Of a DNA stretch of 64,000 nt, positions 1 through 8,064 are shown piece by piece (the first letter of the stretch is position 1; every line of letters starts with the position of its first letter). The position numbers were made by a program, and so were the translations under genes. The stretch covers positions 744,001-808,000 of the forward strand of contig NZ_JACGWZ010000001.1 in NCBI RefSeq assembly GCF_014137975.1, in the 5' to 3' direction. The notes under the pieces were generated by a model. The model did not search any database. It saw nothing but the letters and a program-made list of their open reading frames with translations, and was not told the DNA's origin. Source of the stretch: Halosaccharopolyspora lacisalsi (GTDB lineage Bacteria > Actinomycetota > Actinomycetes > Mycobacteriales > Pseudonocardiaceae).

Positions 1-81
1 CGTTCGCCGGATCCGTACCCCGCCAGGCGGTAGCCTTGCGGTCTCCGGCGCCACCGAGACACCAGTGCCGGAGGAGGAACC

Positions 82-486
82 ATGCCACTCTCCGAGCACG
101 AGCAGCGAATGCTCGACCAGATCGAGCGCGCGCTCTACGCCGAGGATCCGAAGTTCGCCTCCAACGTGCGGGGAGGGCGGTTGAAAAGCCCTTCCCGGCG
201 GCGGCGCCTGCAGGGGGCCGCTCTGTTCGTGTTGGGGCTGATCCTGCTGGTGGTCGGCGTGGTGATACCGGTGACACCAGCCGGTATCCCCGTGGTGAGC
301 GTGGTCGGCTTTCTCGTGATGTTCGGCGGAGCAGTGATCATCCTGTTCGCGATGCGTAGTGGTGGGGACGACTCCGAGTCGCAGCAGGCCGGCGGCGGTT
401 CTTCCGGTGAGAAGCGCAAGAACGCCGATCGCGGGTCTTTCGCACAGCGTATGGAAGAGCGTTTCCGCAAGCGTTTCGATCAGTGA
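82..486 (+). CDS. DUF3040 family membrane protein
   Basis: The 134-residue protein starts MPLSEHEQRMLDQIE, the typical opening of actinobacterial DUF3040 proteins. Two hydrophobic segments follow at about residues 46-66 and 71-92, and the tail is polar and charged (about 95-134). A strong ribosome site (GGAGGAGG) ends a few bases before the ATG. The family is small, membrane-bound and of unknown function, and is often found close to the dcw cluster, as here. A hairpin lies just after the stop codon. Family assignment is confident; function is unknown. Confidence 0.85.
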   Translation: MPLSEHEQRMLDQIERALYAEDPKFASNVRGGRLKSPSRRRRLQGAALFVLGLILLVVGVVIPVTPAGIPVVSVVGFLVMFGGAVIILFAMRSGGDDSESQQAGGGSSGEKRKNADRGSFAQRMEERFRKRFDQ

Positions 487-503
487 TCGACCTGTGGCCA
501 AGG

Positions 504-528
504 TGCCCCCGGAACTCCACCGGGGGCA
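504..528. terminator. bidirectional terminator hairpin
   Basis: A 9-bp perfect stem (TGCCCCCGG / CCGGGGGCA) with a 7-base loop lies between two convergent genes, the DUF3040 gene and the transglutaminase gene. There is no U-tract, which is common for actinobacterial terminators. Confidence 0.6.
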
Positions 529-587
529 TCGTCACGTCGACTTCCGCATTCGACTGACCGCGGTACGGCGTCGCGACCCGCCGGTGC

Positions 588-2795
588 TCACCCTCGGTCG
601 TCGAAGCGCAGCACCGACCGGGGCAGCAACCGGGCACGCCGGCTCAGTGGGGCGCTGCGATGCAGGCCGTCCACCACTTGCCGGAGCAGAGTCTCCAGAT
701 TCGGATCCGTCTCCCGGCCCGCCGGGGCGTACCAGTCCCGCTCGACCGCCGTGACCAGTTCTCGGATCGCCCGAGTGCCGTCGGCGTCCAAGCCGTATCG
801 CTCGGAGAGGTGCGCGGCGGTCTCGCGCACGGTTTCCGTCGCAGCCGGCCGTGTGCCGCGATCCCGGAATTCGTCGAGCACTTCGTCCCAGGCCGCGCTC
901 GCCGCTCCGGCGGCGCTCCCGGTGACCAGGTTTCGGCGGCGTCGCCGCCGCAGCGACCGCACGGACACGGGAGCCATCAGCAGGCCCAGCGCCGCCACGA
1001 GCATCGCCAGCACCGTCCGGATATCTCCGTAGGCGGGCGTGGCGGGGTTTCGAACTGGGGTGATCGGTTCCTGGTCGTGTTCCTCGCCCCGGGGTTCGCT
1101 CGTCTCAGTCGAGGACGGGGTGGGTTCCGAGGTCTCCGCGGACGGATCCGGGAGCTGACTGTTCAGGTAGGACGGCAGCGAGCTCCGGTCGTCGTCGAGC
1201 GGTGTGGGATCGAACCTCGTCCATCCCACGCCGGGGAAGTGGACCTCCACCCAGGCGTGGGCGTCCCTGGTGGTGATGACCCGGTGGTCGCCCTCCTGAC
1301 GCCCGGAGGTGAAGCCGACCGCCACCCGCGAGGGGATCCCCACCGCCCGCAGCATCACCGCCATCGAGGACGCGAACTGCTCGCAGTAACCGCGCTTGCC
1401 GTGGAACAGGAAGTCGACCAGCGCACTGCTCGAGGTGCGAGGTGCGGTACTCAGGTCGTAGGTGAAGCCGTTGGAGGGGTCGGTGAAGAAGCGGTTGAGG
1501 GCCACGGCCCGGTCGAAGTCGGTCCGGGCGCCGGCCGTGACGCGCCGGGCCAGGTCGACGACGCGCGGTGGGACACCGTTGAGCTCCAGGTAGGCCGGCT
1601 CGACTCCGAGCGGTCCCCGCGCCCGGCGCAGCTGTGTCGGACTGGGGTCGGGGAACGCCGCGAGTTCGACGTAGGGCCGGGACGGTTGCTTGGTGCGGGT
1701 GTAGATGATCCCGGCCGCCGGGTCGTAGCGCCAGCTGGGCCCCATTCGACCGTCTCCCGGCCTCGACACGCGCAGCGGCTTCCCGAAAACGGGCAGCCAC
1801 GCGTCCCGATAGCCGACCGGGTCGATCTCGATCCTGGTCGGCGGGCCCTGCGGCGGCGGAGTTCCCGGTGGGCGGGGCAGCGGCTTGCCCGCGCTCGTTC
1901 CCCGGGTGAGCCCGGCGATCTTCCAGCCGCTGTTCGGATCGAACTCGCGCAGCGTCATGGCCCGCAGATAGGCGTCGCGCGGTAACCCCCGCACCCGGAA
2001 CAGCTCGGTGGGAGAGTCCCGGCTGAGCTGGCCGCGCAGCGAGGTGAACGGCCGCAGCCCGATGCCCCCCGTCGCCGAATCCCGGCCGGCCGGGTCCGCA
2101 CCCGGCAACCGCCCCTCGGTACCGACTCCGGTGAAGATCGACCCCACCAGCAGGGCGACCAGGGACGCGGCACCGGCCACCACCAGCGAGTGCCGCCCGA
2201 ACCGGGGAACGGTGATCTGGTTGTGGCCGCCGTCACTCGTCGGTGCCCGTCGTTGCTGCCCCTCGACCACGAGCAGCAGGACGAAACCCGCCGCCCCGGC
2301 CACGAAGGCCCACCACGGCAGTATCGAGTCCGACAACGACGCGGGTACCGCGAACACGCACAGCAGCACCAACCCGGCTACGGCCGGGGCGCGCGCGGCC
2401 ACCGCGATCGCGTCCACCAGCAGCGTGACCAGCCCGATCCCCACGAACACCAGGGACTGCACGGCCGTGTCGGCGGGTACCGGCGGGACGCCGTTGCGGA
2501 CCACGTCCATGGCTCGCGCGAGCAGGTCCAGCAGCTCGGCGAAGGAACCGGCGAACACCAGGACGGACAGCACCAGCGTCACCGCGAGCTGGGCGAGCAT
2601 CACCAGCACCGCCCACCGCACTTCCGACCTCGTGAGCAGCCACCGCCCGAGCAGGCCGGTACCCGCCACCGCACCGGCCACCAGGGCCAGCGGAGGAAAC
2701 CAGCGCGCGTCGGCGAAGACGCCGGTGAACGAGCTCGAGGTGAGCAGGACCGCGAACACCGCGGCGAGCGTGGTCCACCCCGTACGCGTACTCAA
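588..2795 (-). CDS. transglutaminase-like membrane protein (TgpA/DUF3488 family)
   Basis: The 735-residue protein begins with a block of transmembrane helices (about the first 200 residues). A long extracytoplasmic part follows with a transglutaminase-like core: the Cys is in KRGYCEQFASSMAVML, the His in DAHAWVEV and the Asp in RFDPTP. One more membrane helix and a cytoplasmic tail close it. I chose the TTG start at 2795 because it overlaps the stop of the DUF58 gene (TTGA), giving the 4-bp coupling seen across this region. Third gene of a moxR / DUF58 / transglutaminase operon, a widespread trio in which a MoxR ATPase probably works with the other two at the membrane. The substrate is unknown, though a peptidoglycan or surface-protein role is plausible given the neighbouring dcw genes. 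Confidence 0.85.
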   Translation of the reverse strand: MSTRTGWTTLAAVFAVLLTSSSFTGVFADARWFPPLALVAGAVAGTGLLGRWLLTRSEVRWAVLVMLAQLAVTLVLSVLVFAGSFAELLDLLARAMDVVRNGVPPVPADTAVQSLVFVGIGLVTLLVDAIAVAARAPAVAGLVLLCVFAVPASLSDSILPWWAFVAGAAGFVLLLVVEGQQRRAPTSDGGHNQITVPRFGRHSLVVAGAASLVALLVGSIFTGVGTEGRLPGADPAGRDSATGGIGLRPFTSLRGQLSRDSPTELFRVRGLPRDAYLRAMTLREFDPNSGWKIAGLTRGTSAGKPLPRPPGTPPPQGPPTRIEIDPVGYRDAWLPVFGKPLRVSRPGDGRMGPSWRYDPAAGIIYTRTKQPSRPYVELAAFPDPSPTQLRRARGPLGVEPAYLELNGVPPRVVDLARRVTAGARTDFDRAVALNRFFTDPSNGFTYDLSTAPRTSSSALVDFLFHGKRGYCEQFASSMAVMLRAVGIPSRVAVGFTSGRQEGDHRVITTRDAHAWVEVHFPGVGWTRFDPTPLDDDRSSLPSYLNSQLPDPSAETSEPTPSSTETSEPRGEEHDQEPITPVRNPATPAYGDIRTVLAMLVAALGLLMAPVSVRSLRRRRRRNLVTGSAAGAASAAWDEVLDEFRDRGTRPAATETVRETAAHLSERYGLDADGTRAIRELVTAVERDWYAPAGRETDPNLETLLRQVVDGLHRSAPLSRRARLLPRSVLRFDDRG

Positions 2796-4036
2796 TCGAT
2801 CATCACCGCCGAACCGCTCTGCCGGCACAGCCGCTCCCACACCGCTGCGGCCGGGGTGTCGGGACCGTCGACCGTGACCACGGACCACCCGGCCGCGCGC
2901 AACCGGTGAGCGGTCACTTCCGGCCGGAAGCCTCCGTCGGCGGCGTCACCGTTCCACGCGCGCACGTCCAGCAACAGCGCCAGACTGCGTGCTCCGGGCG
3001 GGCGGACCTTCGTCAGCTCCGTGACCCCGGCGGTCGTCGTGGCGCCGAGCACGGCGATCAGTTCCCGTCCCACCCCCGGATCGCTGTCGCAGACCAGTTC
3101 GCGTTGGGGAGAGGGCTGCAGGGCGGCCAGCGCCTCCAGCGTCGTGGAGTCGTCCCCTCGCGTCATGCCGGAATCCCCGCTCAGGCAGTGTCCGACCTGG
3201 GTGACGAGCCGGGCGTGGCGACCGTGGTGGCGCAGGTGCGCGTGGATGCTGGCCGCCGCTGAGATCGCCCACTCGAGGCTCGACCGTGCTCCCGTACCCC
3301 GGTGCGCGGAGCCGCGGTGATCGACCAGCACCGTGACACCACCGTGGTGGGGCTGCTCCTCGTTGCGGACCATCAGCTCGTCCCTGTGGGCGGTGCTCTT
3401 CCAGTGCACGCGTCGCATCTCGTCGCCGTGGCGGTACTGGCGCACCATCGTGTCGTCCTCGCCGTGGCCCGCCTGCAGGTACTGGGTTCCCTCCTCGCCA
3501 CCACCCAGTCCCGAACCGGCGGGCAGCCCCCGCATCGGCACCACCCGTGGTACCGCCACCAGTCGGTCGTGACCGCTCAGCTCCCGCTCGAACTCCGAGA
3601 GCCCGAACGGGTCGCTCACCCGGGTGCGCAGCGGTCCGATGTGGTGGATTCCGCGCAGCGCCGGGTGTATCGGGTACTCCAGGATCGTGCCCCCTCGGGC
3701 GGGCGAGTGGTCGAGCGCGAAACGCGGTCTGGCTCCCAGCGCGTAGGGAACGCCGTCCTCCAGGCGCATCCCGCCGACCGGGAACCGGCCGTCGTGGTGG
3801 ACCAACAGCCGCACCGTGGCCGTCGAGTCCACCGACACCTGATCCGGCAGGAGTTCGCGCTCGGCCCGCAGACCGAACCGGGTTCGTGCCGACAACCACG
3901 ACGCCAGCAGCGGCAGCGTGATCACGAAGACCGCGACCCGCAGCAGATCGCGCTCGTCGAGAACCACGGCGCACACCGCGGCGGCCAGGCCCGCCGCCAA
4001 CAGGCATCGCCCGCGAATGGTGAGGCCGGAGAGCAC
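2792..4036 (-). CDS. DUF58 domain protein
   Basis: The 414-residue protein has two N-terminal hydrophobic segments (about residues 6-45) and then the DUF58 core, recognisable by RRVHWKSTAHRDELMVR at about residues 210-226. DUF58 has a von Willebrand-A-like fold and is typically encoded next to moxR. The GTG start at 4036 lies just after the moxR stop (TAA at 4041-4039), so translation is probably coupled. The 3' end overlaps the transglutaminase start by 4 bp. A partner role for the MoxR ATPase is known only by family context; the biochemical function is unknown. Confidence 0.85.
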   Translation of the reverse strand: MLSGLTIRGRCLLAAGLAAAVCAVVLDERDLLRVAVFVITLPLLASWLSARTRFGLRAERELLPDQVSVDSTATVRLLVHHDGRFPVGGMRLEDGVPYALGARPRFALDHSPARGGTILEYPIHPALRGIHHIGPLRTRVSDPFGLSEFERELSGHDRLVAVPRVVPMRGLPAGSGLGGGEEGTQYLQAGHGEDDTMVRQYRHGDEMRRVHWKSTAHRDELMVRNEEQPHHGGVTVLVDHRGSAHRGTGARSSLEWAISAAASIHAHLRHHGRHARLVTQVGHCLSGDSGMTRGDDSTTLEALAALQPSPQRELVCDSDPGVGRELIAVLGATTTAGVTELTKVRPPGARSLALLLDVRAWNGDAADGGFRPEVTAHRLRAAGWSVVTVDGPDTPAAAVWERLCRQSGSAVMID

Positions 4037-4038
4037 GG

Positions 4039-5070
4039 TTACCGCCGTTCGGTCTGGTCGCCCCGGGGCACCGTCACCTGACGCAACAACCCCTCGACGA
4101 GCTCGGCGGCGGAGTGACGGGTGGCGTGGGCCTCGCCGGTGAGCACGAGCCGGTGAGCCAGGACGGGAACCGCCACGGCCCGTACGTCGTCGGGGACGAC
4201 GAACTCGCGCCCGAAGAGCGCGGCCTGCGCACGAGCGGCGCGTACGAGGTGCAGCGTCGAGCGGGGCGAGGCGCCCAGTCGCAGTTCCTTGAGCTTGCGG
4301 GTGGCCGTGACCAGGTCGATCGCGTAGCGGCGGATGTCCTCGCCCAGGTGTACCGCTCGCACCGTGTGCAGCAGGGACTCCACCTCGGGGCCGTCGGTGA
4401 CCGGGCTCAGCTTGTCCAGCGGGTCGCTGGCGGAGTGCTCGTCGAGCATGGCCAGTTCGGCTTGCCGGTCGGGGTAGCCGATGGACACGCGGGTGGTGAA
4501 GCGGTCGCGCTGGGCCTCCGGCAGGGCGTAGGTGCCCTCCATCTCCGCGGGATTCTGGGTGGCGATCACCATGAAGGGCTGTTCCAGCGGGTAGCTCGCG
4601 CCGTCGACGGTGACCTGGTTCTCCTCCATGCACTCCAGGAGCGCCGACTGGGTCTTGGGGGAGGCGCGGTTGATCTCGTCGCCGACCACGACGTTGGCGA
4701 AGACCGGTCCGCCGCGGAACTCGAAGCTCTCGTGCTGGCGGTTGTAGACCGACACCCCGGTGATGTCGCTGGGCAGCAGGTCCGGGGTGAACTGGATCCG
4801 GCTGGCGGTGCAGTCGATGGAACGGGCCAGCGCCTTGGCCAGCGAAGTCTTGCCCACGCCGGGCACGTCCTCGACCAGCAGGTGGCCTTCGGCCAGCAGG
4901 GTCACCAGCGCGGTGCGCACCACGGAGGTCTTGCCGACCAGGACCTGTTCCATGTTGCCCGCGATGCGCTGAAGCGTCTCGTGCGCGCGCTCGATGCTCA
5001 CCGGTTGTGCAGAGCCGTTGGTGCCGCGCTGGTCCGTGCTCGGGGCGGGTGTGTGCGTTGGTGACGTCAC
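4039..5070 (-). CDS. MoxR family AAA+ ATPase
   Basis: The 343-residue protein has Walker A (EDVPGVGKTSLAKAL), Walker B (VVVGDEINRASPKTQSA) and sensor motifs (MVIATQNPAEMEGTYALPEA), all typical of the MoxR branch of AAA+ ATPases. The GTG start at 5070 is fixed by a GGAGG ribosome site 4 bases upstream; further upstream the same frame has no family similarity. MoxR proteins act as chaperone-like ATPases with von Willebrand-A partners, here the adjacent DUF58 gene. It is the first gene of a three-gene operon transcribed away from mraZ. Confidence 0.92.
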   Translation of the reverse strand: MTSPTHTPAPSTDQRGTNGSAQPVSIERAHETLQRIAGNMEQVLVGKTSVVRTALVTLLAEGHLLVEDVPGVGKTSLAKALARSIDCTASRIQFTPDLLPSDITGVSVYNRQHESFEFRGGPVFANVVVGDEINRASPKTQSALLECMEENQVTVDGASYPLEQPFMVIATQNPAEMEGTYALPEAQRDRFTTRVSIGYPDRQAELAMLDEHSASDPLDKLSPVTDGPEVESLLHTVRAVHLGEDIRRYAIDLVTATRKLKELRLGASPRSTLHLVRAARAQAALFGREFVVPDDVRAVAVPVLAHRLVLTGEAHATRHSAAELVEGLLRQVTVPRGDQTERR

Positions 5071-5460
5071 GCAACCTCCAGGTGCTCTAGCCGGTCTCAC
5101 CGTGGCGGTTGACGGCAATGGTCGGCGCCGAGTTGTTTCACCCGGATATGCCACGCGAGCGACGCGTGCCCAACAGTGTCGCAAACCACCGGCTCCCGCC
5201 TGAGTCGGCCGGGGGCGCGCTGTCGTTTTCCCCACTCCCGACGGTCCAGCTGGGACCACGTTGACCAGCACCGACGAGTCGCTTCGTCCCGCAGGTGGGC
5301 GTTGTTCATGTTGACCGTGGGGCAAAGTGGGGTAATGTGGGGCAAAGTGGAGAGGTGAACCGCTGTTGATGGTGCCATCGGCGGTCTGTCGAGGTTCTGT
5401 CGGCGGTGTTGGTGACGGTCTGTCGAGGACGTTCGTCAGCGGTCGGGGAGGTGGTCGTCG
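5071..5460. promoter_or_regulatory. divergent moxR / mraZ intergenic region
   Basis: This 390-bp gene-free stretch separates the divergent moxR and mraZ operons. It holds the mraZ promoter with its MraZ-type repeats (annotated separately) and two direct copies of CGGTCTGTCGAGG at 5382-5394 and 5416-5428 in the mraZ leader. Nothing else is recognisable. Confidence 0.6.
5311..5352 (+). promoter_or_regulatory. mraZ promoter with MraZ-binding repeats
   Basis: Four direct repeats, GTGGGG at 5317, 5327 and 5337 and GTGGAG at 5347, occur at an exact 10-bp period. This is the known form of the DNA site bound by MraZ. A sigma-70-like promoter, TTGACC (5311-5316) and TAATGT (5333-5338) with 16-bp spacing, overlaps the repeats, so MraZ binding should block RNA polymerase. 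The repeats and boxes are seen directly; autorepression is inferred from the family. Confidence 0.8.
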
Positions 5461-5892
5461 ATGTTTCTCGGTACCCACACCCCCAAGCTCGACGACAAGG
5501 GGAGGCTGGCACTTCCGGCGAAGTTCCGGGACGCCCTGGCAGGGGGACTGATGGTTACCAAGGGTCAGGATCACTGCCTGTACGTCTTCGCGCCCGCCGA
5601 GTTCGAGCAGATGGCACGAAAGGTGGCCGAGGCCTCCTTCACCAACGAGTCGGTCCGTGCCTACCAGCGACACCTGTTCTCGGGTACCGAGGAGCAGGTG
5701 CCGGACGGGCAGGGGCGGATCGCGCTCTCCGCGGAACTGCGCCGGTACGCCGGACTGAGCAAGGAATGCGTGGTCATCGGAGCGCTCAATCGGTTGGAGA
5801 TCTGGGACACCGACCGATGGCGGTCCTACCTCGACGAGCACGAGGAGGACTACGCGAAAACACAGCAGGAGGTACTGCCCGGGGTCTTCTGA
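5461..5892 (+). CDS. mraZ: MraZ transcriptional regulator
   Basis: The 143-residue protein starts [20 protein letters not shown], the conserved opening of MraZ. It has the two AbrB-like swapped-hairpin half-domains (about residues 5-50 and 77-120), the second carrying [13 protein letters not shown]. MraZ is a DNA-binding regulator of the division and cell-wall cluster and of its own gene. It is the first gene of the cluster and lies just downstream of four GTGG repeats that match its expected operator. The ribosome site GGGAGG lies about 10 bases before the ATG. Confidence 0.97.
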   Translation: MFLGTHTPKLDDKGRLALPAKFRDALAGGLMVTKGQDHCLYVFAPAEFEQMARKVAEASFTNESVRAYQRHLFSGTEEQVPDGQGRIALSAELRRYAGLSKECVVIGALNRLEIWDTDRWRSYLDEHEEDYAKTQQEVLPGVF

Positions 5893-6088
5893 CCTCCGAA
5901 GCGGTGCCGGCGTCGACGACAGCGTCGACGGGTGTGCGGAAGCGAGTGCCGTAAGGCCTCTGTCCGCTCGGCTCGGCCGGGCTGATGCACCTTCCCCGGT
6001 GTCAGCAAGCCGCGAGCGGGCGGGGACCTGGCGGCACTCGTCGACGACGCGATGACAACAGTGAGGCACGCGGGAGGGAGGGACCGCT

Positions 6089-7090
6089 GTGGCCGACCAG
6101 AACCGGGAACGGGACTCCGACCACGCGTGCGATGAGTCCGCTCGGAACGAACACGTGCCGGTGTCGCTGCGGCGCACGCTGGAGTTGTTGGAGCCGGCGG
6201 TGTCCGAGCGTCCGGCCGTGGTGGTGGACGCGACACTGGGGCTGGGGGGACATGCCGAGGCGCTGCTGAGCGCCCACCCGCGGCTGACTCTCGTGGGGCT
6301 CGATCGGGATCCGCACGCACTGCGACTGGCCGAGCGGCGGCTGGCTCCTTACGCGGACCGCATCCATCTCGTGCGGGCCGTCTACGACGAGCTGCCGGAG
6401 GTGCTGGAACGGCTCGGCCTGTCCGAGGTGCGGGGAGTGCTGTTCGACCTGGGAGTCTCCTCGTTGCAGCTCGACCGTGGCGAGCGCGGTTTCTCCTACT
6501 CCCAGGACGCACCGCTGGACATGCGGATGGACACCGAGGCCGGGCCCACCGCCGCCGACGTGCTCAACACCTACTCGGCCAAGGAGCTGGCCAGGGTGCT
6601 CGGCCGCTACGGCGAGGAGAAGTTCGCCTCCAAGATCGCCAACGCCGTGGTGCGCGAGCGGGAGCGGGACCCCTTCGCCGACAGCGGGCGACTCGTGCAA
6701 CTGCTCTACGACACGGTTCCCGCCGCGAGCAGGCGCACGGGTGGTCATCCGGCCAAACGCACCTTCCAGGCACTGCGCATCGAGGTCAACGGCGAGCTGG
6801 AGGCGCTGAAGCGGGCGCTGCCGGTGGCGCTGGACTCGTTGGCGCGCGGAGGTCGGATCGTGGTCATGTCCTACCACTCGTTGGAGGACCGGATCACCAA
6901 GCGCGCGCTGGCCGAACGAGCCACCTCGAGCACGCCGGTGGACCTGCCCGTTGAACTGCCGGGACACGGACCGCAGCTGCGGTTGCTGACGCGCGGTGCC
7001 GAACTCGCCGGTGAGGAGGAGACGGCGACGAACCCGCGGGCCGCGTCGGTGCGGCTCCGGGCGGCGGAACGGATCAAGGAGGGGGATTGA
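6089..7090 (+). CDS. rsmH: 16S rRNA (cytosine-1402-N4)-methyltransferase RsmH
   Basis: The 333-residue protein has the SAM-binding motif [16 protein letters not shown], then [18 protein letters not shown] and [17 protein letters not shown], all hallmarks of RsmH (MraW). It methylates N4 of C1402 in 16S rRNA. The GTG start at 6089 has a GGGAGGGA ribosome site upstream. It follows mraZ after 196 bp, a gap with short GTCGACG-based inverted repeats, and its stop overlaps the ftsL start. Confidence 0.96.
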   Translation: MADQNRERDSDHACDESARNEHVPVSLRRTLELLEPAVSERPAVVVDATLGLGGHAEALLSAHPRLTLVGLDRDPHALRLAERRLAPYADRIHLVRAVYDELPEVLERLGLSEVRGVLFDLGVSSLQLDRGERGFSYSQDAPLDMRMDTEAGPTAADVLNTYSAKELARVLGRYGEEKFASKIANAVVRERERDPFADSGRLVQLLYDTVPAASRRTGGHPAKRTFQALRIEVNGELEALKRALPVALDSLARGGRIVVMSYHSLEDRITKRALAERATSSTPVDLPVELPGHGPQLRLLTRGAELAGEEETATNPRAASVRLRAAERIKEGD

Positions 7091-8064
7091 CGGCGCCAGC
7101 ACGCGGTAACAAGCCCGCGGCACGCAAGACCGGCCGGGGGAAGCCCACCGAGAACACACGCGCTCGCTCACGTGGCCGGACACGCTCTTCGGCGGTCGAG
7201 CGCGCCTATGCCCGCAGGCAGGGGCGCACCGAACGCGCCGGGGACGAACGCCGGGCTCGGCAGCCACAGCGTCCCAACGCTCGCGGCTCCCAATCGCCGC
7301 GGCAGCAGGGATCGAAGAAGGGGACCCCTCCGAAGGGGGCCGCTTCGAAGGGAACGTCCGCGAAGCGGGGGGAGTCCTCGAAGGGAACGTCCGCGAAGCG
7401 GGGGGAGCCCTCGAAGGAGAGTGCTGCGCAGCAGCCCTCGGCGAAGGAGGACTCCGCGCAGCGGCGAAGCTCGGCGATGCACAAGGCGCGCCAGCTTCCG
7501 AAGAAGGTCACGCAGTCGAACGTGCCGTTCGTGGTGACGGTGATGGCGGTGCTCACGATCGGGATCGCCGGAACCCTGTGGCTGTCCAGCGCCGCGGTCA
7601 GCAACACCTACCAGCTACGGCAGGCCCAGACCAGGGTCAACGTGCTCAGTGAGCGCAAGGAGGACCTGCTGCGTCAGGTCAGCGTCATGAACTCGGCCCC
7701 GGCGCTGCGGAAGCGAGCCGAGGAGCTGGGCCTGGTGATGCCGGGGGAGGCCGCACACGTGGTGATGCACCCCGACGGCTCGGTCTCGATGGTCGGCGAT
7801 CCCGAACCCGCGAAGGCACCTCCGGCTCCGCCACCGCAGCGGCCACCGGCTCCCGACGCCGGACCCCCCACTGCTCCGGCGCCGCCACCGCAGCGGCCAC
7901 CGGCTCCCGACGCCGGACCCCCCACTGCTCCGGCGCCGCCACCGCAGCGGCCACCGGCTCCCGACGCCGGACCCCCCACTGCTCCGGCGCCGCCACCGCA
8001 GCGGCCACCGGCTCCCGACGCCGGACCCCCCACCGCTCCGACTCCGCCACCGCAGGAGCGCTGA
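7087..8064 (+). CDS. ftsL: FtsL-like septum protein with repeat tail
   Basis: The 325-residue protein sits in the ftsL position between rsmH and ftsI. It has a very basic cytoplasmic region (about 1-145), one transmembrane helix (about 148-170), a short coiled coil (about 173-215) and a Pro/Ala-rich tail. FtsL links the FtsQ complex to FtsW/FtsI at the septum. The protein is long for the family because of a KGTSAKRGE repeat in the N-terminal region and four 18-residue repeats at the C-terminus. The TTG start overlaps the rsmH stop (TTGA) and has GGAGGGGG upstream. Identity rests on position and topology, since FtsL sequences diverge strongly. Confidence 0.88.
   Translation: MTAPARGNKPAARKTGRGKPTENTRARSRGRTRSSAVERAYARRQGRTERAGDERRARQPQRPNARGSQSPRQQGSKKGTPPKGAASKGTSAKRGESSKGTSAKRGEPSKESAAQQPSAKEDSAQRRSSAMHKARQLPKKVTQSNVPFVVTVMAVLTIGIAGTLWLSSAAVSNTYQLRQAQTRVNVLSERKEDLLRQVSVMNSAPALRKRAEELGLVMPGEAAHVVMHPDGSVSMVGDPEPAKAPPAPPPQRPPAPDAGPPTAPAPPPQRPPAPDAGPPTAPAPPPQRPPAPDAGPPTAPAPPPQRPPAPDAGPPTAPTPPPQER
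7345..7410 (+). repeat. 33-bp tandem repeat in ftsL N-terminal region
   Basis: Two head-to-tail 33-bp copies encode [11 protein letters not shown] and [11 protein letters not shown] in the basic cytoplasmic part of FtsL. Confidence 0.85.
7831..8046 (+). repeat. four 54-bp tandem repeats in ftsL tail
   Basis: Four near-identical 54-bp units begin at 7831, 7885, 7939 and 7993, with a partial fifth at 8047. Each encodes an 18-residue unit around [17 protein letters not shown]. The last copy has several silent or near-silent differences. Near identity at the DNA level points to recent expansion. Confidence 0.95.

Noticed and set aside
5071-6177. Extended N-terminus of MoxR reaching past mraZ
   Set aside because: A strong GGAGG site fixes the start at 5070, and the extension has no similarity to the family.
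7831-8046. CRISPR-like array
   Set aside because: The repeats are contiguous with no spacers and are translated in frame as the FtsL tail.
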